A stretch of 39,910 nt of DNA, taken from Candidatus Paralachnospira avium. GTDB lineage: Bacteria > Bacillota > Clostridia > Lachnospirales > Lachnospiraceae. This document shows positions 7,844-15,946 of the stretch, piece after piece. The DNA is taken from positions 1-39,910 of the forward strand of contig CAJFUL010000069.1 in the NCBI GenBank assembly GCA_904420245.1, written 5' to 3'. The translations under genes were made by a program, and so were the position numbers. The notes beneath the pieces were generated by a model, which saw only the letters and a program-made list of their open reading frames with translations, was not told the DNA's origin and searched no databases. Positions within the stretch are counted from its first letter, which is position 1. Each line of letters opens with the position of its first letter.

Positions 7844-9019
7844 ATGGATTACGCAAAAGAGTCTTTACGCCTCCACGGCGAATGGAAAGGCAAGATCGAA
7901 GTAGTATCTAGAGTCCCTGTCGAGACGAAGGATGATTTATCCCTCGCGTACACCCCCGGTGTCGCGCAGCCCTGCCTGGAGATCCAGAAGGACGTGGAGA
8001 AGAGCTATGACTTGACCCGCCGTCATAATATGTGCCTGGTGGTCACCGACGGGACTGCGGTGCTGGGCCTGGGAGACATCGGACCGGAAGCCGGCATGCC
8101 GGTCATGGAAGGAAAATGTGTCCTGTTTAAGGCTTTTGGCGACGTGGATGCGTTCCCGCTGTGCATCAAGAGCAAGGACGTGGACGAGATCGTGAACACC
8201 ATTTATCTGATCTCCGGTTCCTTCGGCGGCGTAAACCTGGAGGACATTGCCGCGCCCAGATGCTTCGAGATCGAGAAGAAGCTGAAAGAAAAATGCGATA
8301 TTCCCATCTTCCATGACGACCAGCACGGAACGGCCATCATCACGCTGGCCGGACTCAACAATGCTCTGAGGGTCGTAGGCAAGAAGAGGGAGGATGTGAA
8401 GATCGTAGTCAACGGCGCGGGAGCCGCAGCCATCTCCATCACCAAGCTGCTCCTTTCCGCCGGATATAAGAACGCCATCCTCTGCGACAGGAAGGGCGCC
8501 ATCTACGCAGGCCGCACAGAGGGCATGAATCCCATCAAGGAGGAGATGGCCCAGGTGACCAATCTGGAGAAGAAGTCCGGTTCCCTGGCAGATATGCTGG
8601 TGGGCGCCGACGTATTCATCGGCGTGTCCGCTCCCGGCGTCGTGACCACGGAGATGGTAAAGACCATGGCCAAGGATGCCATCATCTTTGCCTGCGCCAA
8701 TCCTACGCCTGAGATCTTCCCTGAGGATGCCAAGGCAGGCGGCGCCGCAGTCATCGCCACCGGCAGGAGCGATTTCCCCAACCAGGTCAACAATGTGCTG
8801 GCATTCCCCGGCGTGTTCCGCGGGACCTTTGACGTGAGGGCCAGGGACATCAACGACGCCATGAAGATCGCGGCGGCGGATGCCCTTTCCAGCCTGATCA
8901 CGGATGAGGAGCTTTCTCCTGAGTACATCATCCCCAAGGCCTTTGACAAGAGAGTCGGCCCGGCAGTTGCCAAGGCAGTGGCTCAGGCGGCCCGGGATAC
9001 AGGAGTAGCCAGACTGTAA
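7844..9019 (+). CDS. NAD(P)-dependent malic enzyme
   Basis: A 391-residue malic enzyme of the short bacterial type, catalysing oxidative decarboxylation of malate to pyruvate with reduction of NAD(P). Visible motifs: SLAYTPGVAQPCLEI near residues 33-47, GLGDIGPEAGMPVMEGKC, the metal/substrate loop FHDDQHGTAIIT and the dinucleotide-binding VVNGAGAAAISITKLLL. The length (~390) matches the YtsJ/MaeB-like form without the phosphotransacetylase domain. It is transcribed alone from its own promoter and ends at a strong terminator. AAGGAG lies ~11 bases upstream of the ATG. The coenzyme preference cannot be decided by eye. Confidence 0.96.
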   Translation: MDYAKESLRLHGEWKGKIEVVSRVPVETKDDLSLAYTPGVAQPCLEIQKDVEKSYDLTRRHNMCLVVTDGTAVLGLGDIGPEAGMPVMEGKCVLFKAFGDVDAFPLCIKSKDVDEIVNTIYLISGSFGGVNLEDIAAPRCFEIEKKLKEKCDIPIFHDDQHGTAIITLAGLNNALRVVGKKREDVKIVVNGAGAAAISITKLLLSAGYKNAILCDRKGAIYAGRTEGMNPIKEEMAQVTNLEKKSGSLADMLVGADVFIGVSAPGVVTTEMVKTMAKDAIIFACANPTPEIFPEDAKAGGAAVIATGRSDFPNQVNNVLAFPGVFRGTFDVRARDINDAMKIAAADALSSLITDEELSPEYIIPKAFDKRVGPAVAKAVAQAARDTGVARL

Positions 9020-9040
9020 GGAAACAAATTTGGGTTTTTC

Positions 9041-9073
9041 AGGCGCAGGAGCAGGACCGCTCCTGCGCCTTTT
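9041..9073 (+). terminator. Rho-independent terminator of malic enzyme
   Basis: A perfect 12-bp stem (AGGCGCAGGAGC, 9041-9052, with its complement at 9059-9070) and a six-base loop are followed by TTT. It lies 21 bases after the stop. Confidence 0.9.
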
Positions 9074-9077
9074 GTCT

Positions 9078-9180
9078 GCTCTATGGGCATAGAGCAAAAA
9101 CACTCTGCGGAGCTGCGCTGCGGCGGAGGAGCCTGCATGGCAGGATCCTTTTTTCTTTTACGCGCCGGGATCCCGGCGTC
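9078..9180 (+). repeat. Dispersed intergenic repeat copy
   Basis: Begins with the small hairpin GCTCTATGGGCATAGAGC, continues with AAAAACACTCTGCGGAGCTG and the CGCTGCGGCGGAG core shared with the copies at 15132 and 30848, and ends in GCAGGATCCTTTTTT. A perfect 16-bp palindrome (9163-9178) follows. The central ATGCGGCCCGCCGC part of the longer copies is absent here. Confidence 0.7.
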
Positions 9181-9245
9181 TTAATGAAGATACGTTTTGT
9201 GGAAAATTTCCCGGAAAAAAAGGTCTGTTTTACGGGAAGTTTTAT

Positions 9246-9253
9246 GCTATACT
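9246..9253 (+). promoter_or_regulatory. Extended -10 element before the 9283 gene
   Basis: TGCTATACT carries the TGn extension and hexamer TATACT (9248-9253), ~30 bases before the start. No convincing -35 is seen. Confidence 0.45.
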
Positions 9254-9282
9254 GACTATAGGATAAGAAAGGAGGACGCGAT

Positions 9283-10155
9283 ATGAAGATACGAAGACTG
9301 TTCTTATTGTTTCTGGCGGCATTCCTGGTATTGTCCGTGACGGCCCTGGCTGATTCCGGGCCGAAGCCGGATCTGACGGTGGAATTTGAAGGACTGGAGG
9401 GGGAAGCTTTCTGGGTGACGGCCCTGGGCAGAGAGGGAAGCGGTCCCTGGAGCGCCGGCCGGGAGTATGAGGGATCCATGGGGCCGGAGGAGATCTGGGA
9501 ACGCTTTGAGGGGTATTCCGATGCAGAGGGATATGAATTTCTGGGATATATCCAGGACTGCTCTGAGGACGGCCGCTTCCGGTGGAATTACTATCCTCCG
9601 GAGGAATTCCGGCTGCTGCTCTATTTCCCGGAGCGTGACAGCTTCATAGCCAGTGACCGGACGTATGAACGGTATGCCTTCCACAGTTATTTCACCGCGG
9701 ACTTGTCCGGCGTGCAGATCCCGGAGAATTCTTCGGAAATCCTTGGATTTCCCGTGGAGCAGAGTTATAATTACTGGAGTGAGTTTGGAGGCTTCGGCTT
9801 CCGGATCGCGGTCACTCTGGCGGTGGAGCTGCTTTTGGCCGCGGCTTTCGGTTTCCGGCGTCCGCTCCAGCTGCTGGTGGCAGCCGCAGCGAATCTGGCG
9901 ACTCAGACCGGTCTGAACCTGGCCTTGAACGCGCTGGTCTATTACCGTGGACCAGGAATGTCCTGGTTTTATCTGCTCTGGATGGAGATCGCGGCGGCTC
10001 TCCTGGAGGGACTCCTCTACTGGTACGCGTTTCCACGGCTGGGAAAGGAGACGGAAGGGCGGAAGCTGCATCCCTGGCTCTATGCTTGGGCAGCCAACGC
10101 GGCGTCCTTCGCGGCAGGCCTGGCCTTGTCGGCAGTACTTCCTGATTGGTTTTAG
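9283..10155 (+). CDS. Secreted/membrane protein of unknown function
   Basis: A 290-residue protein, not assigned to a named family. It has a signal-peptide-like N-terminus (MKIRRLFLLFLAAFLVLSV, likely cleaved near ALADSG), then an extracytoplasmic domain of ~150 residues rich in aromatic and acidic residues, and four hydrophobic segments in the C-terminal half (about 172-190, 193-208, 222-240, 260-280). The order exported domain then membrane bundle is seen in other Clostridia hypothetical proteins that start with a similar ALADSGPKP motif. The start is supported by AAAGGAGGA ten bases upstream and an extended -10. It is followed by the phospholipase C-like gene after 99 bases, and may share its transcript. 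Function unknown. Confidence 0.75.
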   Translation: MKIRRLFLLFLAAFLVLSVTALADSGPKPDLTVEFEGLEGEAFWVTALGREGSGPWSAGREYEGSMGPEEIWERFEGYSDAEGYEFLGYIQDCSEDGRFRWNYYPPEEFRLLLYFPERDSFIASDRTYERYAFHSYFTADLSGVQIPENSSEILGFPVEQSYNYWSEFGGFGFRIAVTLAVELLLAAAFGFRRPLQLLVAAAANLATQTGLNLALNALVYYRGPGMSWFYLLWMEIAAALLEGLLYWYAFPRLGKETEGRKLHPWLYAWAANAASFAAGLALSAVLPDWF

Positions 10156-10254
10156 GCTCACATATTTACAGAAAAATAGCAGATACTTTATACAGGCAGG
10201 GTGGCTTTCGGCCGCCCTGCCGCGTATGCTTTTAGAAAAGGAGGAGATGAGGCC

Positions 10255-11043
10255 ATGCCGTCGATTTACGCGCATTACCGGTTCGGAAAGGACGTATATA
10301 AAAAACTGCCGGAGAGCATCCGCAGGGAGATCCGCAAGTGCCCGGATCTGTACAAGATCGGACTTCACGGACCGGACATCCTGTTTTACTATAAGCCCTT
10401 ATGGAAAAATCCGGTCAGCGCCCTGGGTCACCGGATCCATGAGCGGCCCGGGTATGAGTTTTTTGAGCGGGGCCGCAGGCTGATAAAGGCCGGCGAGGGG
10501 GAGAAAGCTTATCTCTATGGATTTCTCTGCCACTATCTTCTGGACAGCGACTGCCACGGATATGTCTATGAGAAGATGGAGGAGAGCGGCATCTGCCATA
10601 CGGAGATCGAGACAGAGTTCGACCGTTTCCTGATGGAGAGGGACGGGCTGGATCCTGTGCGCCATCCTCTGACGGAGCATATCAATCCGTCCAGGAAGAA
10701 TGCCGCCGCCATCGCGCCCTTTTTCCAGGGAGTGACGGCGGCCCAGGTGGAGAAGGCGCTGCGCTCCGTCAGATGGTATCAGAGCCTTTTGCTGGCGCCG
10801 GGGCGTTTCAAAAGGTGCGTCGTGGACGCGGGGATGAAGCTGGCGGGAAAGAGCTATCCGGATCTTCGGGGCATGATGATGAACCATGAGAGGAATCCGG
10901 AGTGCGCCGGAAGCTCCGAAAAGCTGTTCAGAGGCTATCAGGAGGCCCTGGAGGAGGCGGCCCTGCTGATCCCCGCTTACGCGCAGTCCCTGCGGACGGG
11001 GGAAGAGCTCCCGGAGCGGTATCAGAGAAATTTTGAGGGGTAA
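10255..11043 (+). CDS. Zinc-dependent phospholipase C-like protein
   Basis: A 262-residue protein with the metal-ligand pattern of the zinc-dependent phospholipase C / S1-P1 nuclease fold: HYRFGKDVY near the N-terminus, GLHGPDILFYYKP, RIHERPGYEFF and FLCHYLLDSDCHGYV, supplying His and Asp ligands. Members of this family in Firmicutes are often intracellular or of unknown substrate; no signal peptide is seen here. The ATG at 10255 is chosen over an upstream in-frame start because AAAGGAGGAG lies immediately before it. The MFS gene starts five bases after the stop, so the two are co-transcribed. Enzymatic substrate is not established. Confidence 0.83.
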   Translation: MPSIYAHYRFGKDVYKKLPESIRREIRKCPDLYKIGLHGPDILFYYKPLWKNPVSALGHRIHERPGYEFFERGRRLIKAGEGEKAYLYGFLCHYLLDSDCHGYVYEKMEESGICHTEIETEFDRFLMERDGLDPVRHPLTEHINPSRKNAAAIAPFFQGVTAAQVEKALRSVRWYQSLLLAPGRFKRCVVDAGMKLAGKSYPDLRGMMMNHERNPECAGSSEKLFRGYQEALEEAALLIPAYAQSLRTGEELPERYQRNFEG

Positions 11044-11048
11044 GAGAG

Positions 11049-12287
11049 ATGGAAAAGAAGCTTACGAAACTGGAAAGATCCTGGATCCTGTATGATATAG
11101 GAAATTCTGCCTTTATCCTGATGGTGTCGACGATCCTTCCCATCTATTTCAATTCCCTGGGAGAACAGGGAGGGCTGTCCTCCACGGAATATCTGGCCTA
11201 CTGGGGATACGCGGCCTCCATCTCCACCCTGGCGGTGGCGGTGCTGGGCCCTGTCCTGGGGACCATGGCCGACAGGAGGGGTCTTAAGAAGCCGCTGTTT
11301 TTGGCCATGGTCCTGATTGGAGCCGTCGGCTGCGGGCTCCTGGGCTTTATGGGTTCCTGGATGATATTCCTGGCGGTCTACATCGTTGCCAAGATCGGAT
11401 ATTCTTCCAGCCTGATCTTCTACGACGCCATGCTGCCGGACGTGACGGAGCCGGAGCGGCTGGACAGGATCTCTTCTCTGGGCTATGCCTGGGGCTATAT
11501 CGGGAGCTGCCTTCCCTTTGCCGCGGGCCTCGTCCTGGTGCTGGGCGCCTCCGGCTTCGGCCTTTCCATGGAGACGGCCATGGCCATGGCCCTGGGCATC
11601 GTGGCGGTATGGTGGCTGGCCATGAGCCTGCCGCTCCTTGGCAGGTACAGGCAGAAGTATTTTGTGGAACCGGAGCCCCACGCGGTCCGGACCAGCTTTA
11701 AAAGGCTTTTCTCCACCTTTCGGGAGATGGGACGGGATAAAAAGCTGCTGCTGTTCTTCATCGCGTATTTTTTCTACATCGACGGAGTTTACACGGTCAT
11801 TGAGATGGCCACCGCCTACGGGACGGCCCTGGGACTTTCCAGCACGGGGCTCCTGCTGGCCCTGCTGGCGACCCAGATCGTGGCCTTTCCCTTTTCCATC
11901 CTTTTCGGAAAGCTTTCGGAAAAATACAGGACCCACTCGCTGATCACCGTGTGCATCCTGGCCTATACGGCCATCGCGGTCTTTGCCCTCTTCATGACCA
12001 CCCAGATCCATTTCTGGATCCTGGCAGTGGCGGTGGGGATGTTCCAGGGCGGGATACAGGCCCTTTCCCGCTCCCATTTCACGAAGCTGATCCCGCCGGA
12101 GAAGTCGGGGAATTATTTCGGGATCCTGGATATATGCGGAAAAGGCGCTTCTTTCCTGGGGACTCTTTCTGTGGGAGCCGTGTCCCAGATCACCGGAAAC
12201 GCGAGCCTGGGCGTGGGCATCCTGGCGGTCTTTTTCGTGATCGGCCTGATCTTCTTCCGCAGATCCGTCTCCATAGCGGAAAAATAA
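11049..12287 (+). CDS. MFS transporter, UMF1/Atg22-like
   Basis: A 412-residue integral membrane protein with about twelve hydrophobic segments. The N-terminal LERSWILYDIGNSAFILMVSTILPIYF and the loop GTMADRRGLKKP (the MFS A-motif after helix 2) are characteristic of the UMF1 (unknown major facilitator 1, Atg22-like) group. A second MFS-like loop, FGKLSEKYR, follows helix 8. The family is found widely in Clostridia and is thought to export small molecules such as amino acids; the substrate is not determinable. It follows the phospholipase-like gene closely and has no obvious hairpin terminator before the nrdD promoter. Confidence 0.92.
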   Translation: MEKKLTKLERSWILYDIGNSAFILMVSTILPIYFNSLGEQGGLSSTEYLAYWGYAASISTLAVAVLGPVLGTMADRRGLKKPLFLAMVLIGAVGCGLLGFMGSWMIFLAVYIVAKIGYSSSLIFYDAMLPDVTEPERLDRISSLGYAWGYIGSCLPFAAGLVLVLGASGFGLSMETAMAMALGIVAVWWLAMSLPLLGRYRQKYFVEPEPHAVRTSFKRLFSTFREMGRDKKLLLFFIAYFFYIDGVYTVIEMATAYGTALGLSSTGLLLALLATQIVAFPFSILFGKLSEKYRTHSLITVCILAYTAIAVFALFMTTQIHFWILAVAVGMFQGGIQALSRSHFTKLIPPEKSGNYFGILDICGKGASFLGTLSVGAVSQITGNASLGVGILAVFFVIGLIFFRRSVSIAEK

Positions 12288-12324
12288 ATGTAAAAACCCC
12301 CTTTTCTTTTCCTATATTTTGTGG

Positions 12325-12386
12325 TATCATAAACTCTGCGACTATATATAGTGTATTTATTGAGATGCAATCCCAACATATAGTAG
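12325..12386 (+). promoter_or_regulatory. nrdD promoter with two NrdR boxes
   Basis: A -10-like TATCAT (12325-12330) is followed by CGACTATATATAGTGT (12339-12354), which fits the NrdR-box consensus acaCwAtATaTwGtgt at every core position, and by TCCCAACATATAGTAG (12371-12386), one core mismatch. The gap is 16 bases, i.e. 32 bases centre to centre, the spacing known for paired NrdR boxes. NrdR is the ATP/dATP-sensing repressor of ribonucleotide reductase genes. The boxes lie downstream of the -10, suiting repression. Confidence 0.78.
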
Positions 12387-12405
12387 GAGAAGAACAGGAG
12401 GGGCC

Positions 12406-14595
12406 ATGAGGACAGAAGTAAGGAACCGGGTGATCAAGAGGAACGGCGAGGAAGTGGCTTTTGACATTTCCAAGATTGAGAACGCCATCCGGAAGGCGAA
12501 CCATGAAGTAGATAATATCCATAAGATGAATGAATACCAGATCCTGGCTGTGGCGGACAACGTGGCGGACAAGATCCAGGAGTCTACCCATGCGGTCAAT
12601 GTGGAGGACATCCAGGATATGGTGGAGACCGGCATCATGGAGATGCGCGGCTACGAGGTGGCCCAGAAATATGTGCGTTACCGCTACAGGAGAGAGCTGA
12701 GCCGCAAGTCCAACACCACGGACAACGGCATCTTGTCCCTCCTGGACAATATCAACGAGGAGGTCACCCAGGAGAATTCCAATAAAAATCCGGTCATCAA
12801 CTCCACCCAGAGGGACTACATGGCCGGCGAGGTCAGCAAGGACCTCTCCAAGCGGGTGCTGCTGCCGGAAGAGATCGTGAAGGCCCATGAGGAGGGCATC
12901 ATCCATTTCCATGATACGGATTATTTTGCCCAGAGGGAGCACAACTGCGACCTCATCAACCTGGAGGACATGCTCCAGAACGGCACGGTCATCAGCGAGA
13001 CCATGATCGAGAAGCCCCACAGCTTTTTCACGGCCTGCAACGTGACCACCCAGATCGTGGCCCAGGTGGCCAGCAACCAGTACGGCGGCCAGTCCTTTTC
13101 CCTGGCCCATCTGGCGCCCTTCGTGGATGTGAGCCGCCAGAAGCTCCGGAAGAAGGTCATGGAAGAGCGGGAAGCCTGCGGCGAGACGCCGGATGAGGAG
13201 ATCGTGAATAAGGTGACGGAGCTGCGGCTTAAGGATGAGATCAAGAGCGGCATCCAGACCATCCAGTACCAGCTCATCACCCTGATGACCTGCAACGGAC
13301 AGGCTCCTTTCGTGACGGTGTTCATGTATCTGGACGAGGTGCCCGAGGGACGCATCCGGGACGATCTGGCCATGATCGTGGAGGAGGTCCTCAACCAGAG
13401 GATCCAGGGCGTCAAGAATGAAAAGGGAGTCTGGATCACTCCGGCCTTCCCCAAGCTGATCTATGTGCTGGATGAGGACAATATCACCGAGGACTCCAAG
13501 TACTGGTATCTGACGGAGCTGGCGGCCAGATGCACGGCCAAGAGGATGGTGCCGGACTATATCTCCGCCAAGATGATGCGGGAGTTAAAGCGGGGCAACG
13601 TCTATACCTGCATGGGCTGCCGTTCCTTCCTGACGGTGGAGGACAGCCAGAAGAATCCCGACGGCAGCTATAAGTTCTACGGGAGGTTCAATCAGGGCGT
13701 GGTGACCATCAATCTGGTGGACGTGGCCTGCTCCTCCTACGGAGATATGGATAAGTTCTGGGAGATCCTGGATGAGCGGCTGGAGCTGTGCCACCGGGCC
13801 CTGCGGTGCCGTCATGAGCGGCTCAAGGGGACGGTCTCCGACGTGGCGCCCATCCTGTGGCAGTACGGCGCGCTGGCCAGGCTGGGAAAGGGCGAGCTGA
13901 TCGACAAGCTGCTCTACAACGGATATTCCACCATTTCCCTGGGATATGCGGGACTTTATGAGATGTGCATGAGGATGCTGGGCAAGTCCCACACGGATCC
14001 GGAGGCAAAGCCCTTCGCCCTGGCTGTGATGCAGCGGCTCAACGACAAGTGCGCGGAGTGGAAGGCTGCGGAAAATATCAGCTATTCGGTATACGGGACG
14101 CCCATGGAGTCCACCACCTACAAGTTTGCCAAATGCCTCCAGAAGCGGTTCGGCATCATCAAGGGAGTCACCGACAAGAACTATATCACCAACAGCTATC
14201 ATGTCCATGTATCGGAGGAGATCGACGCCTTCAGCAAGCTGAAGTTTGAATCGGAATTCCAGAAGCTCTCTCCCGGCGGCGCCATCAGCTATGTGGAGGT
14301 GCCCAATATGCAGAACAATATCCCGGCAGTGCTGTCCGTGATGAAGTTCATCTACGACAACATCATGTACGCGGAGCTCAATACCAAGAGCGACTACTGC
14401 GAGGCCTGCGGCTATGACGGCGAGATCCAGATCAAGGAGCAGGAGGACGGGAAGCTCATCTGGGAGTGCCCCAACTGCGGGAACCGGGATCAGGATAAGA
14501 TGTTTGTGGCCCGCCGTACCTGCGGCTATATCGGGACTCAGTTCTGGAATCAGGGGCGTACCCAGGAGATCAAGGACCGGGTGCTGCACCTGTAG
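12406..14595 (+). CDS. nrdD: Anaerobic ribonucleoside-triphosphate reductase
   Basis: The 729-residue class III ribonucleotide reductase, which makes dNTPs from NTPs with a glycyl radical under anoxia. An ATP-cone regulatory domain lies at the N-terminus (VIKRNGEEVAFDISKIENAI, about residues 8-95). The catalytic barrel carries HDTDYF and CMGCRSF. Near the C-terminus are a four-cysteine zinc site (CEACG and CPNCG) and the glycyl-radical motif RRTCGYIG, with the radical glycine at about 707. GGAGGGG precedes the start. The activase NrdG follows 12 bases downstream. Expression is probably controlled by NrdR through the two boxes upstream. Length and motifs are complete. Confidence 0.98.
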   Translation: MRTEVRNRVIKRNGEEVAFDISKIENAIRKANHEVDNIHKMNEYQILAVADNVADKIQESTHAVNVEDIQDMVETGIMEMRGYEVAQKYVRYRYRRELSRKSNTTDNGILSLLDNINEEVTQENSNKNPVINSTQRDYMAGEVSKDLSKRVLLPEEIVKAHEEGIIHFHDTDYFAQREHNCDLINLEDMLQNGTVISETMIEKPHSFFTACNVTTQIVAQVASNQYGGQSFSLAHLAPFVDVSRQKLRKKVMEEREACGETPDEEIVNKVTELRLKDEIKSGIQTIQYQLITLMTCNGQAPFVTVFMYLDEVPEGRIRDDLAMIVEEVLNQRIQGVKNEKGVWITPAFPKLIYVLDEDNITEDSKYWYLTELAARCTAKRMVPDYISAKMMRELKRGNVYTCMGCRSFLTVEDSQKNPDGSYKFYGRFNQGVVTINLVDVACSSYGDMDKFWEILDERLELCHRALRCRHERLKGTVSDVAPILWQYGALARLGKGELIDKLLYNGYSTISLGYAGLYEMCMRMLGKSHTDPEAKPFALAVMQRLNDKCAEWKAAENISYSVYGTPMESTTYKFAKCLQKRFGIIKGVTDKNYITNSYHVHVSEEIDAFSKLKFESEFQKLSPGGAISYVEVPNMQNNIPAVLSVMKFIYDNIMYAELNTKSDYCEACGYDGEIQIKEQEDGKLIWECPNCGNRDQDKMFVARRTCGYIGTQFWNQGRTQEIKDRVLHL

Positions 14596-14607
14596 GCGGA
14601 GGTCGGG

Positions 14608-15102
14608 ATGAATTACGGGAATATCAAGGAATATGACATAGCCGACGGGCCGGGGGTCCGGGTGACGCTGTTCGTATCCGGCTGCCGCAACTGCTGTAAG
14701 GGCTGCTTCAATCCGGAGACCTGGGACTTCTCTTACGGAAAGCCCTATACGGAGGAGACAGAGAGGCGGATCCTGGAGCTTCTGGCGCCGGACTATATCC
14801 AGGGCTTCACCCTGCTGGGAGGCGAGCCCTTCGAGCCGGAGAACCAGAGGACGGCGGTGAAGCTTTTAAAGAAGATCCGGGAAACATATCCGGAGAAGGA
14901 TATATGGTGCTACAGCGGCTATCTGTATGATGTGGATATGGCGGAGGGCGGCAGAGTACACACAGAGGTGACGGAAGAAATGCTCTCCTATATCGATGTG
15001 CTGGTGGACGGACGCTTCATCGAGGAGGAGAAGGATCTGACTCTGGAATTTCGAGGAAGCAGGAACCAGAGGATCCTGCATCTGAAAGAATTGAGAACGT
15101 AA
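14608..15102 (+). CDS. nrdG: Anaerobic ribonucleotide reductase activating protein
   Basis: A 164-residue radical-SAM activase that generates the glycyl radical on NrdD. The cluster motif is CRNCCKGC (C-x3-C-x2-C), about residues 27-34, preceded by the typical GPGVRVTLFVSGC. The SAM-binding LLGGEPFEPEN follows at about 70-80. GGAGG lies six bases before the ATG. It is co-transcribed with nrdD and ends directly at a perfect terminator hairpin. Confidence 0.97.
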   Translation: MNYGNIKEYDIADGPGVRVTLFVSGCRNCCKGCFNPETWDFSYGKPYTEETERRILELLAPDYIQGFTLLGGEPFEPENQRTAVKLLKKIRETYPEKDIWCYSGYLYDVDMAEGGRVHTEVTEEMLSYIDVLVDGRFIEEEKDLTLEFRGSRNQRILHLKELRT

Positions 15103-15135
15103 AGAGAGGCCCGCGGCTGCGGGCCTCTCTTTGCT
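15101..15135. terminator. Strong bidirectional terminator after nrdG
   Basis: A perfect 14-bp stem (15101-15114 with 15119-15132) with a GGCT loop starts in the nrdG stop codon. The stem ends in CTCTCTTT on the plus strand and the same on the minus strand, so it can also stop transcripts of the convergent lipoprotein gene. Confidence 0.9.
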
Positions 15136-15246
15136 CTATAGGAAACTTCGTTTCCATAGAGTAAAAATACTCTGTGGGACCGCGCTGCGGCGGAGAGGAA
15201 TCTTACCGCTTATGCGGCCCGCCGCAGGCGGAAGAGCTTTTTTACT
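15132..15246 (+). repeat. Dispersed intergenic repeat, long copy
   Basis: This copy and the one at 30848 match closely over ~105 bases: GCTCTATAGGAAACTTCG with its fold-back TTTCCATAGAG, a variable AAAAATACTCTGTGGGA stretch, CGCTGCGGCGGAGAGGAA, and a second palindromic part TATGCGGCCCGCCGCAGG. It ends in GAGCTTTTTT. It lies between convergent nrdG and the lipoprotein gene. Confidence 0.8.
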
Positions 15247-15781
15247 GGGGCTGTACCGTTACGGTGAGCCCCTGCTCTTCCAGGATGGAGATGGCTTCGC
15301 CGATGGACTTCTGGTAGAAGGGGGAGTACTGCAGCTCGTCGGAACCGTCAGGTCCGTAGCTCCCCTTTCCGTAAGAAGGATCGGAATAGTAGTGGGAGAC
15401 CAGCACGCCGTCCTCATAGAACAACTGGTCCCGTTTCATCTGGTCCTCGCCGAGAGCATCGACCATATAGCTCCCGGTCTGGTAGGCGCTGTCATCCGCC
15501 GTCTCCCTCTCAGAGGAAGATGGCTGCAAGGCTCCGGCGCTGCCGCCCGGCGCTCCGGTGGAGGCGCTCAGGCCTTGGTCCGCCTCAGATCCCGGTTCCG
15601 AGACTGCTTCCGTTTCCAAGGCTGTTTCCGGTTCTGGAACCGTCTCCGCAGCGCTTTCGGCGGCAGTTTCCGGAGCGCAGGTGGTTTCCACCTCCGGTAT
15701 GTCCCCGCCGCGGCAGCCTGCCAGGAGCAGGAGACAGAGCGCGAGCGGAAGAAGACAGGAAATTCCAAGCTTTTTTTTCAT
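15242..15781 (-). CDS. Lipoprotein of unknown function
   Basis: A 179-residue predicted lipoprotein. The N-terminus is basic then hydrophobic (MKKKLGISCLLPLALCLLL) and ends in the lipobox LLAGC, so Cys at about 23 should be lipid-modified and the protein anchored outside the membrane. Residues ~25-95 are a low-complexity Glu/Ala/Thr/Ser/Pro linker. The C-terminal ~85 residues form the likely domain, with YMVDALGEDQMKRDQLFYE and an YYSDPSYGKGSYG stretch; it was not recognised. The ATG at 15781 is preferred over one ten codons earlier because GGGAGG lies directly before it. The last codons overlap the end of the dispersed repeat. Monocistronic, with its own promoter facing away from gdpP. Confidence 0.8.
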   Translation of the reverse strand: MKKKLGISCLLPLALCLLLLAGCRGGDIPEVETTCAPETAAESAAETVPEPETALETEAVSEPGSEADQGLSASTGAPGGSAGALQPSSSERETADDSAYQTGSYMVDALGEDQMKRDQLFYEDGVLVSHYYSDPSYGKGSYGPDGSDELQYSPFYQKSIGEAISILEEQGLTVTVQPQ

Positions 15782-15809
15782 AGTATCCCTCCCATATATA
15801 TTTAGGCTC

Positions 15810-15837
15810 ATTTTAACACAAATTGACCAGCGGTCAA
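15810..15837 (-). promoter_or_regulatory. Lipoprotein promoter with overlapping palindrome
   Basis: On the minus strand TTGACC (15832-15837), a 16-base spacer and TAAAAT (15810-15815) form a promoter. A perfect inverted repeat, TTGACC-AGC-GGTCAA (15823-15837), covers the -35 and part of the spacer, where a repressor would block RNA polymerase. Confidence 0.55.
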
Positions 15838-15855
15838 GAGCAGATCCCTTTTTAG

Positions 15856-15884
15856 TTGTAAAGTGGGTGCAGAAATGGTATAAT
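15856..15884 (+). promoter_or_regulatory. Promoter of the gdpP-rplI-dnaB operon
   Basis: TTGTAA (15856-15861), 17 bases, then TATAAT (15879-15884) preceded by TGG. It lies ~60 bases before the gdpP start. Confidence 0.72.
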
Positions 15885-15946
15885 ATCTCCTAAGTATCGC
15901 TTAGAAAAGAAAAACTGGGACTCTGCCCATGCGGAGGTAGTGTTAT

